DNA of 64,000 bases from Phoronis australis (lineage: Eukaryota; Phoronida; Phoronidae): the NCBI GenBank assembly GCA_002633005.1, contig NMRA01000062.1, positions 731,981-795,980 of the forward strand, in the 5' to 3' direction. The translations under genes were made by a program, and so were the position numbers. Shown one piece after another: positions 21,572-33,250 of the stretch; within the stretch, counting starts at the first letter, position 1, and the number at the start of each line of letters is the position of its first letter. Under the pieces are notes generated by a model, which had not been told where the DNA came from, did no database searches, and worked only from the letters and a program-made list of their open reading frames with translations.

Positions 21572-23229
21572 AGGAGAATGCCACCCGATTTAATTAGGCT
21601 TCTTTACCGTCGTAATCCGTCTATATCCACATTGCCTCTTATACGGTCGACCTCACCTTGCCTAGAGGTGTCGCGTTGACCTGTGAGGAAGGTGAGAAAC
21701 GATGCAGTGACGTCAGTGGTTCGTCTGCAGAGTGAATGTCGCTATATTGCGGTGCATCGTTCCCGCTTGTCCGAACTATGTGAAGAAAGCGGGTATATCT
21801 TCCTCGAGAACCCGAAAATGCTTAGGAAGTGGCTCGCGGTTGTGAAGAATGAAAGTTAGGCTGTTAATAGCAAGAATGAGGCCGTGAAACGTCTCCGTCT
21901 CTGTGGCCGGCAATTTATTGACAGTGACTTCTCTGACGAATTCCGGCTTACCAAAGAACTATCCATACGTACCGTTGCCTGTGCATGTTCATGGCACCTC
22001 TCTAGTATTTCTTGATCAATGTATTCTGGTTCGAACTGATAGTCTGTGAAACCTAACGTGAAGTCTTTGTCGCCTGAGCCCTTGACTAAATGGGGATTGG
22101 CGCGCGGCGAGTTGCCATGTAGACGTTTATCATTCTGCGTTCTGTTTCAAAATGAATTATTCTCATCCTAACCAAAGCTTATATGAAACTGAAACAAAGT
22201 CTGTCTCATTAGATACAATTTGTGATGTCGGAGTGCTCGTGAGTTCAAATGTTTTGAGAAGCCAGCAATGAATAAGCCACTGCGTTACCGGCTTTTGATG
22301 CCGATATCAAAGGTAATTGACCGGGCACCGAGGCCGTGTGAGCGCATGCTAATTCAGTGTTTGCCGACAGAAAGCTGTTATGAAACAATTACTCGATTTT
22401 ATATGCTATGGTCACAAGTGAGGGAAATCTTTATTTAGAAATACAAATACATTATTCAAATCATTTTTACTGTACAACCTTTGCCCTGACGGTCTGTGGA
22501 AGGGGAACCCGACTTCGCGGCCCCCGACAAGTAAGTAGATTTTCAGTATCGTGGCTAATTCACATGAATAATTACGTGCATAATTATTGCTTTGGCTCAT
22601 TATTATAGTCTTTTCGTGACTGGAGGTTTAGTTTCCAACTCAAGCTGGTTTATGTTCGTGCCAGTCCTGATCAGGTTCCGAGCCACTGGTTGGGATAACG
22701 AGTCAGTCCCGCCGCGACGGGCCTGATCGGGTTCCGAGCCACTGGCCGGGATAACAAGCGTTTTGTGTGTTTAGAACTCAAAAGATCACAAGTAGAACAA
22801 CACAGATCTAGGTTCCCCTGTCTGTATTTCATGGAAGAATACTTTGAAATTATCTCCGAACAGACCCCAAACTCCTCAGTGCTACGGACCTTGGTAAATT
22901 GGCCTGCCGAACTTTGTAGGCTACGGTGTGTCCAAATACCAGTAAATCCGTAACAGCGAAATAAAACAACGCGTTTTTATAAGGGTTTGACATTTAATTT
23001 GATGATTAATTTGTATTAAATGATGAATTCAAGCTATAAGCTGACACCAGTAACCCGTGTTGTGAATTGCTGAACATACTCCGTGTGAAACCAATTACGT
23101 CATTGGATAATTTAAACACACCCATCTCCCGTAAGATGTCAGGTAACGCAACCGAACGTGCCGTTGTTGAGTAGAACTACTCGGTCTAAATTGATACAAA
23201 ATAGGTTGTGTTTTGGGTGGCATGCTCCT
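21572..23229. mobile_element. 1.66-kb TTAA-target TIR element
   Basis: Flanked by TTAA at 21568-21571 and 23230-23233. Inverted termini AGGAG(A/C)ATGCCACCC at both ends. Unit B lacks it (continuous sequence around 35465-35490). No ORF of note. TTAA duplications are typical of piggyBac and Kolobok elements; AGG termini after TTAA fit Kolobok-like elements better, but no transposase remains. Confidence 0.88.
22652..22757. repeat. 56-bp direct repeat, two copies
   Basis: CCTGATC(A/G)GGTTCCGAGCCACTGG..GGGATAACRAG occurs twice, 56 bp apart, inside the TTAA element. Confidence 0.8.
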
Positions 23230-23233
23230 TTAA

Positions 23234-24526
23234 CATCTTAAGATTTCATTGATTCAGTCATAGTTCATATCATTTACATGCTAAAACCGGACTTAACATT
23301 AAGGAAAACACAGTCTAATTTGGTTTATTCAGGAAACTCCATTCACACACCAAAATCTAATTCTTCCGAACGCTCTCTGCTGCCTGGGAACATCGTTTAC
23401 TTCGTCAAAAGCCCACCTTTGCTCCTTGTCGTAATGACCAATCGTTTCATTCTATATAGGGAAAACGTTACTTAAATTTAAAATTGCGGCAACTCTTTTT
23501 AAATAGAGTTTGTTAAGAGTTTAAGTTTTTGTTTTAAACGCCACAGACTTAAAGCGTAGTCTCAAAACTATCAAAGCTTCTTACCGGATCGTTTTTGGCT
23601 ATTCTAGCCATTGCCCCTGTGCTCTGCCGATTCCCCAGTATATACACGCTATGCCATTTTGCAACCAGCAAATTCACTAAAAAATAAGAATTTAGCGTTC
23701 AACTTTTTTCTTGTTTGCGACACGTTACATTCACGAGAAACGGCTCGTGCCTTATTTCGTCACGAAGCACATTTTTGCACACATGTGCATCCTCTTAACC
23801 CTCTGACGCCACCACTCTAATGAACGCAGACCATTCGTTACTTACACAACACAGTTGTTCCCCCAGTTATAACGCTTCAACGTAAATTATTAAAGCAACT
23901 GCTCACAAAATTTTGCGACTTTTGCATATTCAAAAATTAAATTCCGTGAGTTGCTACAACACTCATTCGATTGCACAAACTATGAATGGTTGAGATTTGA
24001 ATAGCAATAACCAAATATCCATAAAGTTGTTTGAGCATCATTTTTGTTTAGGACTAAGGCAAAAGAGAGGTCTTCACGTTTGCTGCTTTTTCACGGTTCC
24101 TTTTGAACGAATTTGTTTTGAAGGATAAAAGTAGGATTAAATTAGACCCTCATGCCCATATCTCCCAAATTGGACATTGTGGCATTGGTGGTCCTTCATA
24201 CGCACTGGTGACCCCTACTACGTAACCATGAGTCACTGCAGTGACTTCAGTTCCATGCGACGCTTACAAAAGGCACCCTAAGCAGGTGGCAACAGGATAG
24301 AGCTGAGAAGCAGCGGTATCACAGGGACACCTTGATTGTCTCATCGTACAGTTGTTTTTTTTTAATTTAATTTAATTTAATTTTAAAGGAAACGTGCTCT
24401 AGTCAAGAGCTAAATAAACTTGGTCTTCAACAGGTTCTCATTCACTCCATTGCACACATTCACAAGTAAGACCAAGCTCAGAAAAATAGGAGACATCTTG
24501 GTGCAATGCTCGAATGTCAACCAGTG
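23234..24526. other. right part of unit A, no gene
   Basis: 23234-24120 matches 35485-36250 of unit B and is non-coding in both. 24355-24383 has a T run and TTTAA repeats. No exon recognised. Confidence 0.55.
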
Positions 24527-24597
24527 AAGCCAGGATTTGAACCCAGGGTCTCATGCGGGAGTCCGGAGCTTTAACCACTGAGCCACAGTGTCTCCTT
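24527..24597 (-). mobile_element. tRNA-derived SINE-like segment
   Basis: Minus strand: TGGCTCAGTGGTTAAAGC (A box) and GGGTTCAAATCC (B box), about 36 nt apart. No intact acceptor stem. The segment is missing at the matching place of unit B near 39440. Confidence 0.6.
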
Positions 24598-24740
24598 TCG
24601 CAATAAGCTAAAGAAATGTTTGCTCCACTCATAATTCTTTGCGTAATCGGCAACGCTGCCTTCTTGACACAAACTAGCCAAGTTCAACAAATCTTGTTTT
24701 CTACAGGGCATCGGTGAAACGAAGCACTTAGGCTCATAAC

Positions 24741-27700
24741 TTTCTTTGATGCGCTTCTGGGAAATTTGTTTTGCATGTTCCTAATGACGAGTGCCAACAT
24801 ATTTGTGCTAATTTTTCTGTGAACCATACTACCAGGCAATTATTCTATGAAATGAGTACCCTTTTTCTTTACCCTTTGCGAAGCTATGACTGGACGCATA
24901 TATAGGCACCGGTGCCCTAAATTATAAGCATAAAAAACAGCTGATTGTCATACGTGTACTACCCAATGTCCGTTAGCATCTGCTCATGTGATGTCATGGA
25001 CATATATCAGCTTTCACAAATGTACGTGCTTTGCCAATCTTAACCCTTGTTTGTCTCCGTAAGCAGAGTTTTGATACGGTCTCTGATATCGCTGAATGAG
25101 GCCCTAAAGTCGTGACCGTTGCGTTTAGACGGAAATGCACGAAGTAAGACCACACAAATCAACTACAGTGCTTACAGTTACTCTAGACGACATAAAAACG
25201 CATTGCATTGTATATTAAATCAAATTCAATTGAAATAAATTGTTATGTGTTTTGCACCCACCTGCGATGTGTGCAGACGTTGAGGTTGTTTACGTAAAAC
25301 GCTAAGAACCCAGCATCAATTATCTCTCTGTATTTTATTGCTTTGGCCTTGCAAAACTTGATCGACCCTGGGACATTTTGATACATTGTTCAAGCCATCC
25401 CTGGAGCGCCTGTTACAGCAAATCTGAACGATGTTTAGTTTCGAAAGTATATTCTGAAAATGCACAAAAAGTGGGTTAGTGAAATATGATGCTTTAAGAT
25501 ACATTTGTAAAAATAAGCCAACCACTCACTGTTTATTTTGATATTGTGAATATCAACACGTCCGGGTATTCGTTTGACTTTCGTAAGCAGACAAACGCTG
25601 GAAACGTCAACGCTAGATGTCGTGGGACAGCGCAGAAGCAGAAATAAGATTGTTCACGACTTAAGGGCACTCACGACTTTAGGACCTCCGACGGTATGTC
25701 TTGCATTGCACCCGTACTTATAGTTGTGGTGATTTCATTACCACGTCATATACTTACAGTGTCTTATGGTTTATAATTCTTTACATAAAATCTGGAAAGT
25801 TTAATAAAGTTTTGTTTATCTCCAAAAACTGTGCTTCTTAGCCCATAACATTGCAACTAATGTGACGGACTAGTGGAATTTTTGGTTAAACCACGTCACA
25901 AATGCGGTAAACATCCTGATCACTACTGATACTGAAAAATATGGTTACCTTTTATTATGTCAGTTTTACTGTTCCAGTTAGAGCCACAAGGGACTTCAGG
26001 TCTAATTTAAGCATCTGTTGTTTCACGTGACTGACACAGACGAATGAACTAATTTGGATAGTATAGTTAGATTCTCGATGAATCTCGTACAATTGATGGA
26101 TTTTCCTCAACACAAGGTTCCATGAACTTCCTGAAAGTGTGTGAAATTTCTGGGAGAGGCCAAAATCTAATAATATCCACCGTTGGCAATTGTGGCATTT
26201 GGATTTTTAATGACGCAGTGGTCTTAACTATGCAAAATATGTGAACCAATCACTTTGTGGTGAGGAAATACAAATTTTATGTCCATGCATAAGATTCAAC
26301 GAATGGATGACCTTCAAATCTAAACTGGCTCTCGATATTTTCAGTTCGAGTAGGTCAAATTTTCAACATTGTCTGAAAGTATCTACCTAAGGGTCAACTG
26401 AAAGCTGCTTTGAAGCTGAATAATTCTCTGATCAAAAATATTAGCGTGTGTGTTCATTCTAATGTTCATTTCAGTTTTAGCATGGCCTTCCCTGGAATCA
26501 GTCGTCATCTGATGAGAGATCACGGTCGTGTGTTTTGTCGTCACTGTTTGTATCCGACACTTGGTTGGCTTCTATATGTGTTGGACCAGAGGAGGTATAC
26601 TGTATTTTGTGGTTTGACACTTCCTGCTAATAACTTCCCAACTTTGGGTGATGGGGGAAGGAGCTTAATTGAAGCGCATCTGGCGTGCGTTCAGTAGACG
26701 CTAGGACCTACACTAGGACCTAGCTAAAACCTAGTCAAAGTCACGTGTTCTCATTTAAAATACACGACAATATCTCACTTAATCTCGCGAAGTCTTGCTT
26801 TTTTGCGAGGTCCTAGCGTTACTGAACGGGATTCTGGTCAGTAGCACGTTAACTACAGTAGTTCACTTGATGCAGATGCTGGCTGAGTGAGTCTTCATCG
26901 GGGAAGGCGTCTCGTGGTTTTCTTCAGATTGTAAAATAATGAGACCCTTGCCTAAATACAGAAACCTCAGCATTTTTGTTGTGCATGCAGAGAGGACAAA
27001 AATCTTCATGAACCATCTATTGCCAACGGCGGCCATATTGGATTTTGGCCTCTCTCGGAATTCCTCCCCGTGGAAATTTTTTCTTTAAAATCCATCGATG
27101 GCGTGAAATGTACTGAGAAACAAAGCTTAGGGGAAGTGAAATATATGTTCCAACTGTTAAGTTTTCATTTATAGTTGCAGAACAATCACTAAGAAACCAT
27201 ATGTCAGTTTTCCGTGAAAAAATGAAACACGATTTTAACACCCCGAAAATGTCTTGTCGCAAATTCCGAACATGTATTTTGAAAGGTTGTCGAAAGTAGC
27301 TATAAGGCTGGGTCTGAAAACCTTTCAGAAGCAAGGCTGTGACTATTGTCGTTGTAGAGTCCAGCCACGGCTCGCCGCTACGTGTAAAATATGACCATGA
27401 GTGTAGTTGTCGGGTTTGTTAACAATTTTTCCCGAGAAATCGCTGGTTATCTGGAACCGTGTCTCGAGAGTTTCGCTTGATGATTCCGTTATGAGCAAAA
27501 ACGTCAAAATACGCAATAAAATTTGGCTTGGTTTAATAACTACAACACTCCATCTAAACTCAGTCCAACAGGTAACCGGAAGTTCAGAGTGCAAGCTCTC
27601 GCTGCTAGTGATGTGGGTATCAAGCACTCAGACAAGAATGCATGGGTTATTTGCTGGAGTTAGCATTCCATGCTTTGTCGAAAACTATATGAACATATAT

Positions 27701-28684
27701 TAAAACTTGGGATTCATTTCACTTCAAAAGCGCTATGCGTGGCCGCAGAAAATGTATTCTGTCTCGTATTTCAGCCATTTTCCTCCCACAGAAGAAACTT
27801 TCAGACTCAGAAAAGGTTCACAGACGCAAAAGCGACAGTTTTCAGCCCAAAATCACTGATTAGATTCTGAAAGTGAATTTACTACAGACTTTACATAGGT
27901 GATATGAATCTGCTGCTATTCAGTCTTTTTGTTCGCAATCCTTTGAAGGCTACCTTAATTCACATATGACTCCTCAGCACCTGTACTGCAATACAGCGAT
28001 GCCACTGCCGGAGCTGCAAAAGTGAATCTTGTCATGCTATTGGACTTTTCTTGTTCTCAAAATATTTGAGCCCGCGCAGGTAGACCAGATTCATTGAACC
28101 TACTTGCAAAGTAGACGCCAGCACTGGCCTACTTAAAAACATTAGAGAGAGAGCAAACTAGACACGGCTGTTTAACTGTACAGTAGCACTTCACCCATCA
28201 AACATTTGACCTGGTAGCCATTTTGCTGGGGTGCTCTGGTAAGGTGATAAGCATCCTCGCAAAATAATAGCCTTTTACTTGCGTGATCTTTTACGCGTTC
28301 ACGCACCCTTGCCCATGTGCATTACTCGTGTCGCCGTAGCTAAATGACAGAAACGCACGTGTGAGCGATTGGTCCGTACGGCAGCTCCGGTTGCAACGGC
28401 CCCTATCCATAGTGCAAGCTCTGAATCGCGGACTCCCTACACGTATACGACGTGTTAGTTAAGAGCGGAACCTGGGACCGGACTCTCTCCTGCACGACCA
28501 AATATAAACAGCCGCGTTTACTTATTTCATTTTTAACAAAACCATTTGCCTTCTGAAATTATGGCTGGCCCCCTCGCGATATCCTAGATTAGTCAATTTC
28601 GCTTTCCGATTGGTAAGTCCTGTGGGTTGTGATCAGGAAACGATTAACTTTTTAAAGTACATGTACCTCAAGTTGTTTTGAAAT
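24741..28684. other. left part of unit B, no gene
   Basis: 24741-26000 matches unit A in two blocks, and 28556-28684 is the conserved 3' flank of gene B. 26010-28550 has no visible counterpart in A and no convincing exon. It contains a small MITE (26688-26829). Confidence 0.5.
26688..26829. mobile_element. ~140-bp MITE
   Basis: Left CGTTCAGTAGACGCTAGGAC and right AGGTCCTAGCGTTACTGAAC are inverted copies with one gap. The 12-bp core ACGCTAGGACCT is perfect. Confidence 0.8.
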
Positions 28685-31600
28685 TTAATACTGCTGCCAC
28701 GATGGAGCATGACCAGGACAGTCTCGTCTGCGATGATATTTTTTGTCTCTGCCTAGCAAAGTCATTTTTTGAATATTAAGAAACGCCAGCAGCTCGTAAT
28801 TTAGAAATTCGGTGCACGTGCCCGAGAATGCACTTTGGTTTGATACACATGTGGATAATGTCCATAACGAATTATTGGCATTCTTCATTTTCCTCTTCCC
28901 CAGTGAAGGAATTTTAAACTTTGGCGACTTGCCATTCCGACTTTTGCTTACTCGCTTCGAGCTTTTTCTGGATCTTCCCGACGAGCCTGTCGCTGAAGAA
29001 CCAGAACTACGATTTGGAGGTTGTTGTACAGCAGGTAACCGTTGTGAGTATGGTGGCGGTGGGGCTGGGCGACATTTCGATGTTGATTGTTGCTGTTGCC
29101 GCTGCTCAGCACCCATTTCACGGGTTACCTGTACAGCAGGCAACGGCTGGCGTACACCTGTTGTTGCAGATGGAATAGGACTTTCCTTTGCAGCTATCTC
29201 TTTCCTTTGCAACAGTTGTGGTGACCGTGGTGGTATCGTGTCTGGCTTTGAAGTCGGCGGCAAGTTCCCACCAACCATTACCGGTCTCGATTGTGATAAT
29301 CCTGTTGCAGGAGCTGGTGCCTGGTTTAATTGTTTAGGTGGCGCTTGCTGCCTTGTCTGTGGTGGACCTGTCTTTTGAACTGGGGTTGCTTGTGGCCTTT
29401 GCTGCGCTGCAATTGGCATTTCACCTGCCGGTGACCGAGGTCTTTGTTGTTGAATTTGAGTTGGGGGTGCCTGCGGTCGTTGTTGTGTTGTTGTTTTAAT
29501 TGGAATGGGTGGCGCCTGCGGTCTTTGTTGTGCTATTTCTAGTGTTGTTGCCTGTGGCCTTTGTTGAGCTGTTTTTGGCATTTGAACTGGCGGTGCTTGC
29601 GTTCTTTGCTGTATTGTTGTTGATGTTGGTGTTGACGGTACTTGCGGATTTTGTTGAGCTGTTTTTGGCATTTGAACTGGCGGTGGTTGCGCTCTTTGAT
29701 GGACTGTTGCTGATATTGGAGCTGACGGTGCTTGTGGTCTTTGCTGTGCTGCTGTTGGTGTTGGAGCTGACGGTGCCTGCCTTCTTTGTCCTACTGTAGC
29801 TGACATTTGAATTGACAATGCTTGTGGTCTTTGCTGTGCTGTTCCTGATATTGGAACTGGCGGTGCTTGTGGTCTTTGCTGTGCTGCTGTCGATGTTGGA
29901 ACTGGCGGTCTTGGCGGTGCTGTTGTTGACATTTGAACTGGCGATGCTTGTGGTCTTTGCTGTGCTGCAGTCGATGTTGGAGCTGGTGGTGCTTGCGGTC
30001 TTTGCGGTGCTGCTGCAGACATTTGAACTGGCTTTGCCTGCGGTCTTTGCTGTACTGTTGTTGATATTGGAGCTGACGGTGTTTTCTGCTGTCCTGATGC
30101 TAAAATTTGAATTGGCGGTACTTGATGTCTTTGTTGTGCTGTTGTTGACACCGGAACTTGCGGTGCTTGTGGTCTTTGCTGTGCTGCTGTTGCTGTTGGA
30201 GCTGACGGTGCCTGCACTCTTTGTCCTAATGTTGCTGACATTTGAATTGGCAGTCCTTGTGGTCTTTGCTGTGCTGTTGCTGATATTGGAACTGGCGGTG
30301 CTTGTGGTCTTTGCTGTGCTGCTGTCGATGTTGGAACTGGCGGTCTTAGCGGTGCTGTTGTTGACATTTGAACTGGCGATGCTGATGGTCTTTGCTGTGC
30401 TGCTGTCGATGTTGGAGCTGGCGGTGCTTGTGTTCTTTGCGGTGCTGTTTGAGAAATTTGAACTGGTGGTGCTTGTGGTCTTTGCTGTGCTGCCGTTGGT
30501 GTTGGAGCTGACGGTGCCTGCGTTCTTTGTCGTTCTGTTGCTGACATTTGAATTGGCGGTGCTTGTGGTCTTTGCTGTGCTGTTGCTGATATTGAAACTG
30601 GCGGTTTTTGCGGTCTTTGCTGTTCCGTTGGTGACATTTGAACTGGTGATGCTTGTGGTCTTTGCTGTGCTGCTGTCAATGTTGGAGCTGGTGGTGCTTG
30701 CTTTCGTTGCGGTGCTGCTACTGACTTTTGAACTGGCGTTGCTTGTGGTCTTTGCTGTGCTGCTGTCGATGTTGGAGCTGGTGGTGCTTGCGGTCTTTGC
30801 GGTGCCGCTGCAGACATTTGAACTGGCTTTGCTTGCGGTCTTTGCTGTACTGTTGTTGATATTGGAGCTGACGGTGTTTTCTGCTGTCCTGCTGCTGACA
30901 TTTGAATTGGCGGTGCTTGATGTCTTTGTTGTGCTGCTGTTGACACCGGAACTTGCGGTGCTTGTGGTCGTTGCTGTGCTGTTGCTGACATTGGATTTGG
31001 CGAGGCTTGCAGTCTTTGGTTTGGTAGTTTAACTGGCGGTATTTCTGCTGTTTGTTGGCTTGCATTTGGTGATGGTCCTTCTCTTTGTGTTTCTACTGAA
31101 ACAGGAGGCTGAGGCGCTTTCCTTTTCAAAGTTTTCACGGGAGCTGTCGAGCCAGGCTGAGGCACCCTCTGCCGAGTGATGTCTTGGATATTTTGCTGTG
31201 ATGGCAGCACTGGTTGGTTTTGTTGCAGATTGTCTGAAATTAGTGTTTGTTGAGCTTGGGTCTTGTTGTTCAAAGTTTTTGTTTTTTCTGCAGTTGTGGC
31301 AGCGACTTGATTACGGTGCTGCTGTGAATGCTGCTGTTGTTGTTGTAGTTGTTGTTGTTGGTGTTGTTGTTGTAGAAGTTTCTGTTGCTGGAGTTGTTCA
31401 TGTTGTTGCTCTATGCGTGTCCGAAGATCCGCTTTTGTTACGTTTGGTACCTTTTCCGGATAGATTACGGGAATATCTACCGTTCGATCTTGAGCGGGTG
31501 GTGCTATTCGTGCAGGTTGCACGGCGTGAGCTACTTCTGTCTGCTGATTACGTATTGAAAATTGCCGCCCTGTCCCTTCGGTAAATTCCGCTTGTTGTGT

Positions 31601-32374
31601 CTCTGATCGGTCTTCTTCCGGCACTGTAAATTTCTTTCCGTAGACGTGTTTTGGTTTTCGTGGAGGCAGCGGTGGCCCCTGTGCAGTCGCTTGGGGTCCT
31701 GCTGTGTTGTCGTCCCAGTTTTGGGGTTTTATGGTATCGTAATATCCCTGTGAGTCTATCGTTTCCCATTGGCCGTCGTCCGCAGTAGGCATGTCGCACG
31801 GCTCATCGAATATTGTTGCATATATGCTTTCCTCGTCCGGTTCAATTTCTTCATAGACGTGCTCGTCAAGGTTTCGAAGAGCCTCAGTGTTATGTGCAGT
31901 CTCTTGGGGTCCTGCTGTGTTGTGTTCCCAGTTTTGGGGTCTTATGGTATCGTAATATTCCTGTGAGTCTATCGTTTCACATTGGCCGTCGTCCGCAGTA
32001 GGCATGTCGCACGGCTCATCGAATATTGTTGCATACATGCTTTCCTCGTCCGGTTCAATTTCTTCATAGACGTGATCGTCAAGGTTTCGAAGAGCCTCGG
32101 CGTTATATTGTTGTCTATACGCTTCTTCAGTAACCGTATCAGTCAGTTCAGAAATATATTCGTAATCAACATCAGAGAAGGTCTGTTCCGCCTCCGCATG
32201 CGATATTATCCATCTGCCATCTTGTACCAAACCTTCCGGACGGGGAGGTACAACTGGCCTTGTGACCAGACGTTCGTCCACTTCTTCATAGATGTGTGGC
32301 TCAGGCATATAAACAGGATCATATTCGTGTTCGATTGTAGCGTAAATGTCATCTCCCTCAGTATTATCCTCCAT
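28685..32374 (-). CDS. Pro/Gln-rich 15-residue-repeat protein with ITAM-like motifs, copy B (1229 aa)
   Basis: Unrecognised family; paralogue of 14097-17885. ATG at 32374, TAA at 28687-28685. The acidic N-terminus (1-245) has tyrosine motifs YATI (11), YMPE (22), YEEV (29), YEEI (103), YATI (114), YDTI (141), YEEI (174), YATI (185) and YDTI (212). Residues 103-117 and 174-188 fit YxxI-x7-YxxI, the ITAM spacing. SH3-type motifs RPVVPPRPE (39-47) and PPLPPRKPK (234-242). Then a polyQ region (~318-351), 15-residue repeats (~450-958), a Ser/Lys/Arg stretch and a conserved tail with ELLAFLNIQKMTLLGRD. No signal peptide or membrane helix is visible. YEEI is the classic Src-family SH2 ligand and paired YxxI motifs recruit tandem-SH2 kinases, so a phosphotyrosine scaffold is inferred. 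An internal 71-residue duplication created the second motif set. Confidence 0.78.
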   Translation of the reverse strand: MEDNTEGDDIYATIEHEYDPVYMPEPHIYEEVDERLVTRPVVPPRPEGLVQDGRWIISHAEAEQTFSDVDYEYISELTDTVTEEAYRQQYNAEALRNLDDHVYEEIEPDEESMYATIFDEPCDMPTADDGQCETIDSQEYYDTIRPQNWEHNTAGPQETAHNTEALRNLDEHVYEEIEPDEESIYATIFDEPCDMPTADDGQWETIDSQGYYDTIKPQNWDDNTAGPQATAQGPPLPPRKPKHVYGKKFTVPEEDRSETQQAEFTEGTGRQFSIRNQQTEVAHAVQPARIAPPAQDRTVDIPVIYPEKVPNVTKADLRTRIEQQHEQLQQQKLLQQQHQQQQLQQQQQHSQQHRNQVAATTAEKTKTLNNKTQAQQTLISDNLQQNQPVLPSQQNIQDITRQRVPQPGSTAPVKTLKRKAPQPPVSVETQREGPSPNASQQTAEIPPVKLPNQRLQASPNPMSATAQQRPQAPQVPVSTAAQQRHQAPPIQMSAAGQQKTPSAPISTTVQQRPQAKPVQMSAAAPQRPQAPPAPTSTAAQQRPQATPVQKSVAAPQRKQAPPAPTLTAAQQRPQASPVQMSPTEQQRPQKPPVSISATAQQRPQAPPIQMSATERQRTQAPSAPTPTAAQQRPQAPPVQISQTAPQRTQAPPAPTSTAAQQRPSASPVQMSTTAPLRPPVPTSTAAQQRPQAPPVPISATAQQRPQGLPIQMSATLGQRVQAPSAPTATAAQQRPQAPQVPVSTTAQQRHQVPPIQILASGQQKTPSAPISTTVQQRPQAKPVQMSAAAPQRPQAPPAPTSTAAQQRPQASPVQMSTTAPPRPPVPTSTAAQQRPQAPPVPISGTAQQRPQALSIQMSATVGQRRQAPSAPTPTAAQQRPQAPSAPISATVHQRAQPPPVQMPKTAQQNPQVPSTPTSTTIQQRTQAPPVQMPKTAQQRPQATTLEIAQQRPQAPPIPIKTTTQQRPQAPPTQIQQQRPRSPAGEMPIAAQQRPQATPVQKTGPPQTRQQAPPKQLNQAPAPATGLSQSRPVMVGGNLPPTSKPDTIPPRSPQLLQRKEIAAKESPIPSATTGVRQPLPAVQVTREMGAEQRQQQQSTSKCRPAPPPPYSQRLPAVQQPPNRSSGSSATGSSGRSRKSSKRVSKSRNGKSPKFKIPSLGKRKMKNANNSLWTLSTCVSNQSAFSGTCTEFLNYELLAFLNIQKMTLLGRDKKYHRRRDCPGHAPSWQQY
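31769..32194 (-). repeat. 213-bp in-frame duplication in gene B N-terminus
   Basis: Two near-identical 71-codon copies (for example CCGTCGTCCGCAGTAGGCAT at 31778 and 31991, 213 bp apart), each encoding YEEI, YATI and YYDTI. The duplication is absent from copy A. Confidence 0.9.
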
Positions 32375-33077
32375 TTATTGTGTTGCGACACCTTGGGTGT
32401 TTTTCTCCGTAATTTGTTAATAGAATGAAAACAAACTCGCCGCACGAAGGTTCATGATTTTGCACTATCTCGTCGTTGTTGATGAACCCATTTCATCTGG
32501 AATATCAAGCATTTACTTTTTAGAACAACGAAAATGCTCTAACTGCTGAGGATGTTTTGTTTCCTAGCACAAAATCGTATGTTGAGTTCCGTAGATGCAA
32601 GGGTCTCGCAAAGGAAGCTCGTGGGATGACGTGCTTCGTTTGCAATACATGACGATATCTCTCGAACTTTTGCTTGAACTTGAGTTTTCGCCAGGTCGAT
32701 CTCCTGTTTACGGAACCGTATATTTCCATACTCCTAACCATTACGAAATTTGGGAGGAATTTCACTAATGTAAACCATCCTCTATGAACATCCTACACTT
32801 TACTACAGGTCTGCTAACAAACTGTTTAAGAATAAAGAAGTCAGCAAATTTGGAATAACTTTTGCACCAATGGTACCCGGTACACGCCTCAGTGATTGCG
32901 GTGGCGGGCCATGTGCGCCACAGAACTCATTCTTTGAACATTTTGTAACTCACGTGCCTGCTTATTGCCACATCAATGCACGATTTTGCATTTCTAAATC
33001 TGTTGACCAAATGACATGAGACACGAGTGTTAAGCATTCAAATTTCATTTTTAATTTATACGATACTGAACCTTTAG
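32375..33077 (-). promoter_or_regulatory. conserved 5' flank of gene B
   Basis: Counterpart of 17886-18640. Conserved in patches from the ATG outward. Likely 5' UTR and promoter; no specific element can be named. Confidence 0.35.
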
Positions 33078-33250
33078 AAAATTTGATGATGACCGGGACT
33101 TGAAGCCGGGTTGCACGAGCGACAGTCAAGCATCTAAACCATTCGGCCAAGAGGCAATTGCCACTTGGTAAGCGGCTTAGAGAGGCTTTATCTGACTGTA
33201 CGTGTCGTGAAAACCGAAAGTCACGCTTCACAACACTTCCAATGAGTATC
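33078..33250 (-). mobile_element. tRNA-derived SINE, present only in unit B
   Basis: Minus strand: ATAAAGCCTCTCTAAGCC leader, TGGCCGAATGGTTTAGATGC (A box), GGCTTCAAGTCCC (B box). Unit A is continuous here (near 18710-18725: ATACTGAATCTTTGATGATT), so the SINE inserted after duplication. Shares its leader and AGTGGCAATTG with 2740-2945. Confidence 0.72.

Larger units (their letters stand above)
9721..24740. repeat. segmental duplication, unit A (15.0 kb)
   Basis: Direct-repeat partner of 24741-39598. Collinear matches (A to B): 9721-10200 to 24741-24900 and 25700-26000; 13970-18420 to 28556-32945 (including the large ORF); 18590-18860 to 32950-33430; 19340-19740 to 33905-34235; 20040-20200 to 34980-35130; 23230-24120 to 35480-36250; 24590-24740 to 39440-39598. 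The units start TTCTTTGATG and end GCTCATAAC. Size differences come from unit-specific insertions. Confidence 0.9.
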
